From assembly GCA_965217265.1 (NCBI GenBank), contig CBDCHP010000011.1:1054001-1118000 (forward strand): DNA of 64,000 nucleotides, in the 5' to 3' direction. Positions 25,224 through 33,192 of this stretch are shown in pieces. Positions within the stretch are counted from its first letter, which is position 1; each line of letters opens with the position of its first letter. Under the pieces are notes generated by a model. That model was given only the letters and a program-made list of their open reading frames with translations. It was not told the origin of the DNA and did not search any database. Origin of the DNA: JAGRGG01 sp965217265 (GTDB lineage Bacteria > Pseudomonadota > Alphaproteobacteria > Geminicoccales > Geminicoccaceae). Position numbers and translations under genes: made by a program.

Positions 25224-25949
25224 ATGAACCGACCCATCTTCTTGTGGTGCATTCCCCGCTCCGCGTCGACGGCGTTCGAGCGGGTTTTCGTCGAGCGGGA
25301 CGACGCGCTCGCGCTGCACGAACCCTACTCGATGGCGTTCTACCACGGCCGCGAGCGGCGCCACGGCCGCTACGCCTCCACCGAGGCCGACCCGGCGTAC
25401 GACTACGCCGCCGTCACGGCGCAGATCTTCGACCGGGACCACGACAAGATCGTCTTCGTCAAGGACATGGCCTACCACGTGCGCGACTTTTGGACGCCCG
25501 ACTTCCTGCGCCGGGTGAGGAGCACGTTCTTGCTGCGCCAGCCCGTCTCGGCCCTGGCGTCGCTCTACAAGATGGTGCCCGACTTCGATCTCGAAGAAAC
25601 CGGCTACCCCGAGCTTGAGAAGGTCTTCGAAGCGACGGCCCGTCTTGAGAACGCGACGCCCGTCTTGATCAGGACGGAAGATTTCCAAGCCGCTCCGGAC
25701 GCGACGATGTCGGCCTACTGCGATCGCTTGGGCATCCCTTTCGTGCCCTCGGCGATGCGCTGGGAGCGAAAGGACGTCCAGGCGTGGAACGGTTGGAAGC
25801 GCTGGCACGTCGAGGCCCTGGCGAGCGAGAAGATCAACGCGGCGAAACCGCCGCCGGACCTGAACGGGCAGCCCGACCACGTCAAGCGCATGGTGGCGAA
25901 GGTCAGGCCGATCTACGAGAACTTGGTACGACACCGGTTGCGGCCGTGA
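25224..25949 (+). CDS. Sulfotransferase-family-like protein
   Basis: 241 aa. The N-terminal FLWCIPRSASTAFERVF matches the 5'-phosphosulfate-binding loop of P-loop sulfotransferases, and RVRSTFLLRQPVSALASLY fits the 3'-phosphate-binding motif. LIRTEDF and DRLGIPF are typical later elements. A PAPS-dependent sulfate transfer is the family activity; some members are uncharacterised and the substrate is unknown. ATG 25224 follows a weak purine tract. It stands between the broken smc and the ATP synthase operon with no functional link visible. The 96 bp before it hold nothing I recognise. Confidence 0.78.
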   Translation: MNRPIFLWCIPRSASTAFERVFVERDDALALHEPYSMAFYHGRERRHGRYASTEADPAYDYAAVTAQIFDRDHDKIVFVKDMAYHVRDFWTPDFLRRVRSTFLLRQPVSALASLYKMVPDFDLEETGYPELEKVFEATARLENATPVLIRTEDFQAAPDATMSAYCDRLGIPFVPSAMRWERKDVQAWNGWKRWHVEALASEKINAAKPPPDLNGQPDHVKRMVAKVRPIYENLVRHRLRP

Positions 25950-26000
25950 GGTGCTGGCGCGCGCGACGCCGTAGCGACGCCGGCACCGTGCCATGTCGCC

Positions 26001-26029
26001 TTGACGTAACGGGCGGCAGTTTCTAGGTT
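26001..26029 (+). promoter_or_regulatory. Probable promoter of the ATP synthase Fo operon
   Basis: TTGACG (26001-26006) and TAGGTT (26024-26029) have an exact 17 nt spacer, about 72 nt before the atpI start, in an otherwise gene-free 150 bp gap. Confidence 0.5.
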
Positions 26030-26100
26030 CGCCGCGCCTTCGAGGGGCGAGGATCGCTACGGTGGCCGGCGGTCCCTCACTTCGAAGGTTCGAGGGATCG

Positions 26101-26415
26101 ATGGCAGAAGATGACGAACCCTCCCGGTTCGCCGACTTCGACGCGCGCTTGAAGGGTGCGCGCGCGGACGGCAAGACCGAGGAGACGCGGCCTGGGGAGC
26201 CGCCGCCGGGGCGGATGCGCTTCGGCGACGGGCTCCAGGTCGGGATCGAGGTGGTCGCGGGCGTGGCGGTGGGGTGCCTCATCGGCTACGGTCTCGACCG
26301 CTGGTTCGGCACGTCGCCCTTGCTCCTCGTCGTGTTCTTCTTCATGGGTGCCGCGGCCGGGATGCTGAACGCCTACCGCCACCTCAAGCGCTACATGCTG
26401 CCGGACAAGAATTGA
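26101..26415 (+). CDS. atpI: ATP synthase Fo assembly protein AtpI
   Basis: 104 aa. A charged N-terminus is followed by two transmembrane helices (VGIEVVAGVAVGCLIGYGLDRWFG and LLLVVFFFMGAAAGMLNAYR), the AtpI/AtpQ layout. It helps assemble the c-ring in the inner membrane. ATG 26101 has GAGGG 5 nt upstream; a GTG at 26062 in frame is less likely. First gene of atpI-B-E-F'-F. Confidence 0.92.
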   Translation: MAEDDEPSRFADFDARLKGARADGKTEETRPGEPPPGRMRFGDGLQVGIEVVAGVAVGCLIGYGLDRWFGTSPLLLVVFFFMGAAAGMLNAYRHLKRYMLPDKN

Positions 26416-26443
26416 GCCGGGCGAAGTACGGGAAGACGTCGTT

Positions 26444-27181
26444 TTGGACACCGATTTTCTCCACCAGTTCCAGATCGTGCGCTTCCTCGACATCCACGTC
26501 GAGGGGCTCGATTTCTCGTTCACTAACTCGGCCTTGTGGATGTTCATTGCCGTGGCGGCGGTCTACGCCCTCGTCGTCTACGGCACCCGCAACCAAGCCC
26601 TGATCCCCGGCCGGCTGCAGTCGGTCGTCGAGATGTCCTACGAGTTCGTCGCCGGCCTCTTGCGCGAGAACGCCGGCCGCGAGGGAATGCGCTACTTTCC
26701 CCTCGTCTTCACGCTGTTCATGTTCATCCTCATGGGCAACCTGCTCGGCATGGTCCCCGGCTCGTTCACCTTCACGAGCCACATCATCGTCACCTTCTTC
26801 ATGGCGCTCGCCGTCTTCGTCTTCGTCACGATCCTGGGCTTCGTCATCCACGGAACGAAGTTCCTCACTTTCTTCGTGCCGCACGGGGCGCCCAAGGCGA
26901 TGATCCCCGTGCTCGTGCCGATCGAGGTGCTCTCGTACTGCGTTCGGCCGATCAGCCTGTCGGTGCGCCTGTTCGTCAACATGATGGCCGGGCACACCAT
27001 GATGAAGGTGTTCGCCGCCGGCACGATCGCGCTCGGCTCCTACTTCGTCCTGCCGGGCATCGTGCCGCTCGTCGTCGCCGTGGCGCTCACCGGCTTCGAG
27101 TTCGCGGTCGCCTTCTTGCAGGCCTACATCTTCACCGTCTTGACCTGCATCTACCTGCACGACGCCATCCACATGCACTGA
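26444..27181 (+). CDS. atpB: F0F1 ATP synthase subunit a
   Basis: 245 aa integral membrane proton channel subunit. The essential Arg is in ISLSVRLFVNMMAGH near residue 175, and GFEFAVAFLQAYIFTVLTCIYLHDAI is the conserved last helix. ALIPGRLQSVVEM and NLLGMVPGSFTFTSHI are alphaproteobacterial signatures. The start is TTG 26444; the N-terminus DTDFLHQFQI matches homologues. It lies 28 nt after atpI and 70 nt before atpE. Confidence 0.97.
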   Translation: MDTDFLHQFQIVRFLDIHVEGLDFSFTNSALWMFIAVAAVYALVVYGTRNQALIPGRLQSVVEMSYEFVAGLLRENAGREGMRYFPLVFTLFMFILMGNLLGMVPGSFTFTSHIIVTFFMALAVFVFVTILGFVIHGTKFLTFFVPHGAPKAMIPVLVPIEVLSYCVRPISLSVRLFVNMMAGHTMMKVFAAGTIALGSYFVLPGIVPLVVAVALTGFEFAVAFLQAYIFTVLTCIYLHDAIHMH

Positions 27182-27251
27182 TCCTGCCCAGGAACGGTGC
27201 CGCCTTTCACCCACGTCCCAACCCAAACGAACCCATCACGGGAGTAGAACC

Positions 27252-27476
27252 ATGGAACTTGAAGCCGCGAAGATGATCGGGGCCGGGCTCGCCACGATCG
27301 CCCTGTTCGGCGTCGGCATCGGCATCGGCAACATCTTCGCCACCTTGATCTCGACCGTCGGGCGCAACCCCTCGGTGCAGCAGCGCGTCTTTCCCTTCGC
27401 CATCATCGGCTTCGCCCTGGTCGAGGCGGTGGGCCTGTTCGCCCTCCTGATCGCCTTCCTCGTCCTGTTCACCTGA
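27252..27476 (+). CDS. atpE: F0F1 ATP synthase subunit c
   Basis: 74 aa two-helix proteolipid. The glycine-rich helix GVGIGIGNIFATLISTVGRNPS with the polar RNP loop and the ion-binding Glu in GFALVEAVGLFALLIAFLVLF are textbook. Multiple copies form the rotating c-ring. ATG 27252 follows GGGAGTAG, the strongest ribosome site of the operon, as expected for high stoichiometry. Confidence 0.98.
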   Translation: MELEAAKMIGAGLATIALFGVGIGIGNIFATLISTVGRNPSVQQRVFPFAIIGFALVEAVGLFALLIAFLVLFT

Positions 27477-27482
27477 ACCACG

Positions 27483-27519
27483 GCGCCGAGGCGGTCGCCG
27501 CGGCCGTCCTCGTCGGCGC
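27483..27519 (+). promoter_or_regulatory. Hairpin between atpE and atpF'
   Basis: GCGCCGA (27483-27489) can pair with TCGGCGC (27513-27519), with further GC pairing inside. It sits just after the atpE stop and just before the GGGGGGAG ribosome site of the b' gene. Such intercistronic hairpins can stabilise the abundant c-subunit message or damp b' translation; that role is inferred. Confidence 0.5.
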
Positions 27520-27535
27520 TTTGGGGGGAGCGGCC

Positions 27536-28318
27536 TTGAAACGCTTGCATTTCATCCTGGCGGCGGCGCTGCTCGTCTTCTGCCTCTCGTCGGGTCCGGT
27601 TGTTCGGGCGCAGACCGATGAGGAGGGGACTTTGCGCGGGCCGACGACGCCCGAGGCGATCGAGGAGAACATCGAGGGCCGGGACCGCGAGGCTGGGGCC
27701 GAGGGCCACGATGACCCCCGCGGGGCCGTCGTCATCGACACCAACCGCGACGGCGTCGTCAACGAGGGCGATCTGGTCATCGTCGAGGACGAGGCGCACG
27801 GCGAGGCGGCCGAGCACGGGGGCGGGATGCCGCAGCTCGAAACCGCTTCCTACCCGAGCCAGATCCTCTGGCTGATCGTCAGCTTCGGGCTCCTCTACTG
27901 GCTGATGAAGAGCCGCGGCCTGCCGCGCGTCGCCGAGATCCTGGAGACCCGCCGCGGACGGGTCGACAATAACCTGGAACGGGCGCAGCGCCTGCGCGGC
28001 GAGGCCGAGACGGCCTTCAAGCAGCAGGAAGACGCCGTCGCCGTTGCGCACGCCAAGGCCGGCGACGACGTCCGGGCGCTGCGCGAGAAGGTCAACGCCG
28101 AGACCGCCGAGCGCCAGCAGGAGCTCGACGCCAAGCTCGACGCGCGCATCAACGAGGCCGAGGCGCGCATCGGCCGCTCGCGGGAGGCGGCCCTCGCCGA
28201 GGTCGACGGCGTCGCGGCCGAGGTCGCGAACGCGATGATCGAGCGGCTCGTCGGCAAGCCCATGCCCGAGGCCGACGTGAAGGCCGCCGTCGAGAACGTA
28301 AAGTCGGAGGCCGCCTGA
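27536..28318 (+). CDS. atpF': F0F1 ATP synthase subunit b' with unusual signal-bearing, EF-hand-like N-terminal extension
   Basis: 260 aa, clearly longer than usual b' subunits (about 160-200). The C-terminal half is standard: GGGMPQLETASYPSQILWLIVSFGLLYWLMKSRGLP (membrane anchor about 105-125), then a long charged coiled coil forming the peripheral stalk. The N-terminal ~100 residues are extra: a signal-like hydrophobic stretch (LHFILAAALLVFCLSS to about residue 25), an acidic linker, and an EF-hand-like loop DTNRDGVVNEGD (68-79) with ligands at positions 1, 3, 5 and 12. That segment would lie in the periplasm. TTG 27536 is chosen for the GGGGGGAG box 5 nt upstream; TTG 27521 is possible. 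It overlaps atpF by one base (TGATG). Confidence 0.92.
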   Translation: MKRLHFILAAALLVFCLSSGPVVRAQTDEEGTLRGPTTPEAIEENIEGRDREAGAEGHDDPRGAVVIDTNRDGVVNEGDLVIVEDEAHGEAAEHGGGMPQLETASYPSQILWLIVSFGLLYWLMKSRGLPRVAEILETRRGRVDNNLERAQRLRGEAETAFKQQEDAVAVAHAKAGDDVRALREKVNAETAERQQELDAKLDARINEAEARIGRSREAALAEVDGVAAEVANAMIERLVGKPMPEADVKAAVENVKSEAA

Positions 28319-28791
28319 TGCTCGAACTCGTCCTGCTCGTCGCGCTCGTCATCTTGGGCTTCCTCCTCTGGAAGCCGTTCAAGAAGAACGTGCTCGGCAC
28401 GCTCGACGCCCGCGCCGAGCGCATCCGCCACGAACTCGACGAGGCCGAGCGCCTGCACGACGAGGCGAAAGCCCTCCTCGCCAAGCATCACGCCGGCCTG
28501 GAGGAGGGTCAAAAGCAGGCGGCCGACATCCGTGCCCGCGCCGAGGAGGAGACCGAGCGGCTGCGCGCGCGGCTGATGCGCGAGTACGAGGCCGCGGTCG
28601 AGCGCCGCACCCGTCAGGCCGAGGAGCGCATCGAGCAGGAGGAGGCGAAGGCCGTTGCCGACGTGCGCGCGCGGGCGGCGCAACTCGCCGCCCGCGCCAC
28701 GCGGCGCCTGATCGAGGAGCGCCTCGGCGACGACGCGGCCGACCGGGTGATGCAATCGGCGATCGAGGACGTGACCCGCAAGCTCGTCTGA
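28318..28791 (+). CDS. atpF: F0F1 ATP synthase subunit b
   Basis: 157 aa. One N-terminal transmembrane helix (LVLLVALVILGFLLWKPF) and a long amphipathic coiled coil rich in Glu, Arg and Ala, the peripheral stalk partner of b'. The FLLWKPFKKNVLGTLDARAE segment is typical. ATG 28318 overlaps the b' stop. The F1 genes are not in this window; they lie elsewhere, as in most alphaproteobacteria. The next SDR starts 14 nt downstream and may be cotranscribed. Confidence 0.95.
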   Translation: MLELVLLVALVILGFLLWKPFKKNVLGTLDARAERIRHELDEAERLHDEAKALLAKHHAGLEEGQKQAADIRARAEEETERLRARLMREYEAAVERRTRQAEERIEQEEAKAVADVRARAAQLAARATRRLIEERLGDDAADRVMQSAIEDVTRKLV

Positions 28792-28805
28792 GTAGGAACG
28801 GCACC

Positions 28806-29570
28806 GTGCGCATTCAAGGCTGTACCGCGATCGTCACCGGCGCCGCCTCCGGGCTCGGCCGGGCCACGGCCGCGATGCTGGGTGCGAACGGTGCCAGGGT
28901 CGCGCTCGTCGATCGCGATCTGCCCCGCGCCGAGGCGGCGGCCGCCGCGATCGACGGTGCCGAGCCGTTTTGCCTCGACGTCGGCGACGCGACCGCCGCC
29001 GAGACGGTCTTCGCCGCGATCGCCGAGGCGATGGGCGCACCCCGCATCCTGGTCAACTGCGCCGGCGTCGCGCCCTCGGGCCGCATCGTGGCCAAGGACG
29101 GGCCGATGCGGCTCGACGCCTTCGCCGAGGTGATCCGCGTCAACCTGATCGGCAGCTTCAACACGCTTCGCCTCGCCGCCGCCTCGATGACGGGCCTGGA
29201 GGCGACCGAGACCGGCGAGCGCGGCGTCATCGTCAGCACGGCCTCCGTCGCCGCCTACGAGGGCCAGATCGGCCAGGCCGCCTACGCCGCTTCCAAGGGC
29301 GGGATCGCGTCGCTCACCCTGCCGGCGGCGCGCGAGCTGGCGCGGCACGGCATTCGCGTCATGGCCGTGGCGCCGGGCCTGTTCAAGACGCCGCTCCTGG
29401 AGGCCATGCCCGAGGCGGTGCAGGCCGGCCTCGCGGCGTCGGTGCCGTTCCCGGCCCGGCTGGGGGCGCCCGAGGAATACGCGGCGCTGGTGCGGCACAT
29501 CGTCGAGAACCCGATGCTCAACGGCGAGGTCGTCCGCCTCGACGGGGCCCTGCGCATGGCGCCGCGATGA
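28806..29570 (+). CDS. SDR oxidoreductase, type II 3-hydroxyacyl-CoA dehydrogenase-like (HSD10 family)
   Basis: 254 aa. TGAASGLGRATA nucleotide loop, VDRDLPRAEAAA (Asp for NAD preference), NCAGVAPSGRI, Ser in IVSTASVAAYEGQIGQ, and YAASKGGIASLTLPAARELA. The pattern around GQIGQAAY and LPAARELAR is that of HSD17B10-like 3-hydroxyacyl-CoA / 3-hydroxy-2-methylbutyryl-CoA dehydrogenases of beta-oxidation and branched-chain degradation. GTG 28806 follows GTAGGAACG. It is 14 nt from atpF but functionally unrelated. Confidence 0.88.
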   Translation: MRIQGCTAIVTGAASGLGRATAAMLGANGARVALVDRDLPRAEAAAAAIDGAEPFCLDVGDATAAETVFAAIAEAMGAPRILVNCAGVAPSGRIVAKDGPMRLDAFAEVIRVNLIGSFNTLRLAAASMTGLEATETGERGVIVSTASVAAYEGQIGQAAYAASKGGIASLTLPAARELARHGIRVMAVAPGLFKTPLLEAMPEAVQAGLAASVPFPARLGAPEEYAALVRHIVENPMLNGEVVRLDGALRMAPR

Positions 29571-29572
29571 GG

Positions 29573-29715
29573 AACGCTGCGCGTGCGCTGACGCGCGGTC
29601 TTTCTTCTTTTTTTGCCAGTGTTAACGGCGGAGATGAGCCGAAGCGCCGAGGGCCAGCCTCGGACAAGAGCAAAAAAAGAAGAAAAAAGGCCCCGCGCCA
29701 GCGGACGCGAAGCGT
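29573..29715. repeat. Palindromic intergenic element, copy 8 (core type A)
   Basis: It starts AACGCTGCGCGTGCGCTG two bases after the SDR stop and ends AGCGGACGCGAAGCGT. The GTG start of the GNAT gene is the very next base, so translation of that gene begins at the element's edge. Core AGTGTTAACGGCGG and GCCGAGGGCCAGCCTCGG. Confidence 0.9.
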
Positions 29716-30204
29716 GTGATCCGCCCCGCCACGCGAGCCGACTGGCCGCTCGTCTGGCCAGTCTTCGCCGAGGTGGTGGCGCAGGGCGACACCTACGCCT
29801 ACCCGCCCGACATCGGCGAAGACGCGGCGCGGGCGGTCTGGATGGCGCCGGACAAGCGGGTCTACCTCGCCGAAGACGGGGCCGGCCGCACCGTCGGCAC
29901 CTACTATCTCCGGCCGAACCAGTTGGGCCCCGGCGACCACGTCTGCAACGCCGGCTACATGGTGGCCGCCGCCGCGCGCGGGCAAGGGCTCGGCCGGGCG
30001 ATGTGCGCGCACTCGCTAAACGAGGCCCGCCGCCTCGGCTACCACGCGATGCAGTACAACCTCGTCGTCACCACCAACGCCGGCGCCGTCCGCCTGTGGC
30101 TGGCGATGGGCTTTGCCGTCGTCGGCACCCTGCCGGACGCCTTTCGCCACCCGCGACGGGGGTTGGTGGACGCATACGTGATGTATCGAAGCCTGGAGGA
30201 TTGA
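29716..30204 (+). CDS. GNAT family N-acetyltransferase
   Basis: 162 aa. The start MIRPATRADWPLVWPVF, the GYMVAAAARGQGLGRAMCAH acetyl-CoA pyrophosphate loop (R/Q-x-x-G-x-G/A) and AVRLWLAMGFAVVGTLPDAF match phosphinothricin/GNAT-like acetyltransferases. The acceptor is unknown. GTG 29716 directly abuts repeat copy 8 and no clear Shine-Dalgarno lies in the usual window. It ends at TGA 30202-30204, abutting copy 9, so the gene is bracketed by two elements. Confidence 0.9.
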   Translation: MIRPATRADWPLVWPVFAEVVAQGDTYAYPPDIGEDAARAVWMAPDKRVYLAEDGAGRTVGTYYLRPNQLGPGDHVCNAGYMVAAAARGQGLGRAMCAHSLNEARRLGYHAMQYNLVVTTNAGAVRLWLAMGFAVVGTLPDAFRHPRRGLVDAYVMYRSLED

Positions 30205-30205
30205 G

Positions 30206-30341
30206 AACGCTTTGCGCCCGCTAGCGCGGGGCTTTCTTCTTCTCTTTTTTGCTTTTTGTCCGAGGCTGGCCCTCGGCGCTGGGGCCAACCTCATGCGTTA
30301 ACATTTGCAAAAAGAAAGAAGAAAGACCGCGCGCAAGCGTT
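30206..30341. repeat. Palindromic intergenic element, copy 9 (core type A, inverted)
   Basis: It lies between convergent genes. Left arm AACGCTTTGCGCCCGCTAG; right arm GACCGCGCGCAAGCGTT is shorter than usual. Core TGTCCGAGGCTGGCCCTCGG and CATGCGTTAACATTTGC, opposite in orientation to copies 1, 7 and 8. Confidence 0.9.
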
Positions 30342-30346
30342 CTCTC

Positions 30347-31282
30347 TCAACCGCTCAAGACATTGCTACCAAAGTAGCAAAACTCGCGCTCCATGCTCGC
30401 CAGTTCCTCGGCGCGGAGTTCCAGCGTCGGCCCGTCGAGCCGCTGGAAGCTTTTTTGACTACTCACCCACGCGTCCGCCGTTTGCAGCGTGCTCAGCGTG
30501 AGCGTGGTGGCCTCGTTCAGGTAGTGGGTGGGGATCACCATCTTGGGCTTGAGGCGCTCGACGATGGCGTTGCCCTGGTCGTAGGAGAGGATGTGCTCTG
30601 AGCCGTCGACGGGCACGGTCAGCACGTCGACTTGGCCCCAGGCGTCCCACACGCCGTCCGGCGGGTTGTGGCGGTTGTCGCCCCAGATCAACAAGCGCAG
30701 GCCGCCGGTCTCGACGACGAAGCTCGACATGTCCATGTGGCCGGGATTGTTGGGCGGACAGGGCTCCTGACCGAACTCCTTGATGGCGTTGGTCCAGTCG
30801 TACCAGCCGGGGGCCTCGCAAGCGTGCTTGTCGGCAATCCCGGTGATCGTGACGTCGGCGAATTGAAACCGGCCGACCATGCGGTCCAGGATCATCGTCG
30901 CCTCGACCCGGTCCAAGGCGTCGTGGTCGAAGTGCGCGTGGGTCGACATGGCGACGTCGGCCGCGATCTTGGGAAACGGGTTCGGGTACCAAAGGCCCCA
31001 GGCCCCCGAGGGGTCGTTGCGCCAGGGGTCGAACACGAGCGTCAGCCCGGCGGGCGAGGTGAGTTTGAAGGCGCAGTGGCCGTAGTAGTCGAGCCGGACG
31101 GGGCCGGCGGCGTCGGTGCCGCCCTCCTGCAGGGTCAGGACGTGGTTGTTGTTGCCGGGCTGCTGCCACGCCACCGACTGGGCCGCGCCGCGCTCAGGCC
31201 GTGCCAGCGTTCCGGCGAACGCCACACCGCCCGCCGCGAGCAGGGCCGCGCGCCGCGATACCGACAGGTCGTGCTCCGTCAT
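30347..31282 (-). CDS. Tat-exported metallo-beta-lactamase-fold hydrolase
   Basis: 311 aa. The N-terminal SRRAALLAAGGVAFAGTLA with twin arginines predicts Tat export of a folded metalloprotein. The MBL motif is STHAHFDHDALDRV, with further ligands DNRH and PTHYLNE. It resembles the UlaG/RomA-like L-ascorbate-lactonase-type MBL proteins (LDYYGHCAFKL, LTLVFDPW). The substrate is unknown. The start is ATG 31282. It ends at TGA in the margin of repeat copy 9. The 116 bp upstream hold nothing recognised. Confidence 0.85.
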   Translation of the reverse strand: MTEHDLSVSRRAALLAAGGVAFAGTLARPERGAAQSVAWQQPGNNNHVLTLQEGGTDAAGPVRLDYYGHCAFKLTSPAGLTLVFDPWRNDPSGAWGLWYPNPFPKIAADVAMSTHAHFDHDALDRVEATMILDRMVGRFQFADVTITGIADKHACEAPGWYDWTNAIKEFGQEPCPPNNPGHMDMSSFVVETGGLRLLIWGDNRHNPPDGVWDAWGQVDVLTVPVDGSEHILSYDQGNAIVERLKPKMVIPTHYLNEATTLTLSTLQTADAWVSSQKSFQRLDGPTLELRAEELASMEREFCYFGSNVLSG

Positions 31283-31398
31283 GGGCTTCCCTCTTTATTA
31301 TTGGTTGTCGAAGCAGCGATGCATGTTCAATCGGATGTGTCGATGCACGGCCGTTCACGTTCGCGTGAGCGCCGCGATGGCTGTTCTCTGTTCCAGCC

Positions 31399-32241
31399 TC
31401 AGACCCGACTGAACTCCAGCCGAAACCCGTGCGTGTTCAGGCGCAGTTCGTGCCGTCCGGCCTTGTAGGCCACGCCTTGCAAGTCGAGAAAGGCCGCCGT
31501 CCGGTCGATGTCCTTGACCCCCACCTCCAGCGCCACGGCGCGGGGGGGGCCGCCCGCCTTGGCCTCGATGCCGGGGTGGAGGGCGTCGAGGTCGTCGTTG
31601 CCGGCGACGACGATCGCGGTGCGGGCGGCGCGTGCCGTCCAGACCCGGTCGGTGCGGTTGAGCGCGAAGCCGCCGAGCAGCCGCTCGAAGGCAGCCACCA
31701 CCGGCGCCGGCTCGGCGCAGGCGAGCGTGACAGCTTTGATGCGCTTAGCACCGTTCGGGTGGTGCAGCCACGCCGGCTCGCGGCGCAGGAGATCCGGCGT
31801 CAGGTGCTGGCAGGCGAACAGGTTGAGCCCGGCGACGGCGTCCGGCGGCACCATCGCGTTCTTGAAGCTTAAGCGCTCGACGCCGCCGGCGAGGTCGAGC
31901 GTCCGGGCGAGCTCCTTGACCTCGACGCCCGCGATGCCGGCCTCGGCCCAGGCGGCGGCGGTGGCGGCGCCGTCGCGGCTGGCGAGGACGGTGCCGTGCA
32001 GCCCCTCGCCTTCCTCTCGCAAGCGTTCGTCCAGCCCGTTGGTGAACAAGGACGGGTCGCGCACGCCGAGCAGCTCGATATAGTCGTCGTCGAGCATCAG
32101 GCAGTGGTTCGCCGTGCCCCAGCCCTCGTGCCGGCCCAGGGGGCTGGCGTTGAAGCCGAGGCGCCCGAACGCGGCGCGGGCGGCGCTCAGATCCTCCACG
32201 CCGACGATGACGTGGTCGAGGCCGGTGATCGCCCGATCCAT
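31399..32241 (-). CDS. VOC family protein (glyoxalase-like domain)
   Basis: 280 aa, two beta-alpha-beta-beta-beta modules. It starts ITGLDHVIVGVEDLSAARAAFGRLGFNASPLG, the first metal His being in DHV, then GTANHCLMLDDDYIELLGV and a second half with KAVTLACAEPAPVVAAFERLLGG. It matches PF13468-type glyoxalase-like proteins. The reaction is unknown. ATG 32241 is chosen since it places the DHVIVGV strand at residue 9. It is divergent from the nucleosidase with a 78 bp gap. Confidence 0.85.
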   Translation of the reverse strand: MDRAITGLDHVIVGVEDLSAARAAFGRLGFNASPLGRHEGWGTANHCLMLDDDYIELLGVRDPSLFTNGLDERLREEGEGLHGTVLASRDGAATAAAWAEAGIAGVEVKELARTLDLAGGVERLSFKNAMVPPDAVAGLNLFACQHLTPDLLRREPAWLHHPNGAKRIKAVTLACAEPAPVVAAFERLLGGFALNRTDRVWTARAARTAIVVAGNDDLDALHPGIEAKAGGPPRAVALEVGVKDIDRTAAFLDLQGVAYKAGRHELRLNTHGFRLEFSRV

Positions 32242-32319
32242 GCCGTTCTCCCTTGCACGCTTGAGGTCTGCTTCGGCCTTAAGTAGGACGGGGGCGGCGG
32301 CGAAGGAGGCCCCGAGCCC

Positions 32320-33072
32320 ATGACGATCGGCATCATCTGCGCCATCCCCGAGGAACTGGCCGTCCTGCGGGGCGCCCTCGACCACGAGGAGGATGTGGGT
32401 GTCGCCGGGCTCGCCTTCGCCAAGGGGAGGCTCGACGGCCACGCCGTCGTCCTGGTGGGAGCGGGGATCGGCAAGGTCAACACGGCCCTCACCGCGACCC
32501 TGCTCGCCGATCGGTTCGGCTGCCGCCTCGTCGTCTTCTCCGGCGTCGCGGGCGGGCTCGACCCGGACCTCGCCGTCGGCGACGTGGTGATCGCCGACCG
32601 CACGCTCCAGCACGACGCCGGCGTGATCGAGGACGAACGGGTTCAGACCTACCAGGCCGGGCACGTCCCCTTCTTCAACCCGACCGACGACCTCGGCTAC
32701 CCGGTGCCGGACGACCTCGTGGCGCGGCTGCGAACGCGGCTCGACGGTTTCGCCCTGCCGCCGCTCGCCGTCGAGGCCGGCGGCACCGGCACGGCGCCGA
32801 AGATCGTCTTCGGCACCATCCTCTCGGGCGACCAGTACATCCACTGCGAGCGCACGCGCGAGCGGCTGTTCAAGACGCTCGGTGGCAAGGCGGTCGAGAT
32901 GGAGGGCGGCGCGCTCGGCCAAGTCTGCCGCGCCTTCGACATTCCCCACCTCGACGTGCGCGCCCTCTCCGATCTGGCGGGCCAGGAATCGCGCTTCGAC
33001 TTCGCCCGCTTCGTCCACCACGCGGCGGCGGCGTCGGCGATGATCCTGCGGCGGTTGCTGCCGGTGCTTTGA
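32320..33072 (+). CDS. 5'-methylthioadenosine/S-adenosylhomocysteine nucleosidase-like protein
   Basis: 250 aa PNP/UDP phosphorylase-fold protein. GIICAIPEELAVLRGAL at the start, VVLVGAGIGKVNTALTATLL, VVFSGVAGGLDPDLAVGDVVIAD, and KAVEMEGGALGQVCRAFDIP, which contains the substrate-binding ME-E motif. The late Asp is in ALSDLAGQES. This is the MtnN/Pfs pattern; it would cleave MTA or SAH (or a related nucleoside) to free adenine. ATG 32320 follows GAAGGAGG. It is convergent with the opp operon; the 120 bp AT-richer gap shows no repeat copy. Confidence 0.92.
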   Translation: MTIGIICAIPEELAVLRGALDHEEDVGVAGLAFAKGRLDGHAVVLVGAGIGKVNTALTATLLADRFGCRLVVFSGVAGGLDPDLAVGDVVIADRTLQHDAGVIEDERVQTYQAGHVPFFNPTDDLGYPVPDDLVARLRTRLDGFALPPLAVEAGGTGTAPKIVFGTILSGDQYIHCERTRERLFKTLGGKAVEMEGGALGQVCRAFDIPHLDVRALSDLAGQESRFDFARFVHHAAAASAMILRRLLPVL

Positions 33073-33192
33073 AACTTCGAGGTTCAGAACAATGAGATTT
33101 GGGACTGGTCAAGAAAGGCCGGCAGCGGTTTTTATTTATTCGCCTTAGAAAGCCGTTCTGCCGCACCAAATACCTCTAAGAAAACTGCTCAC

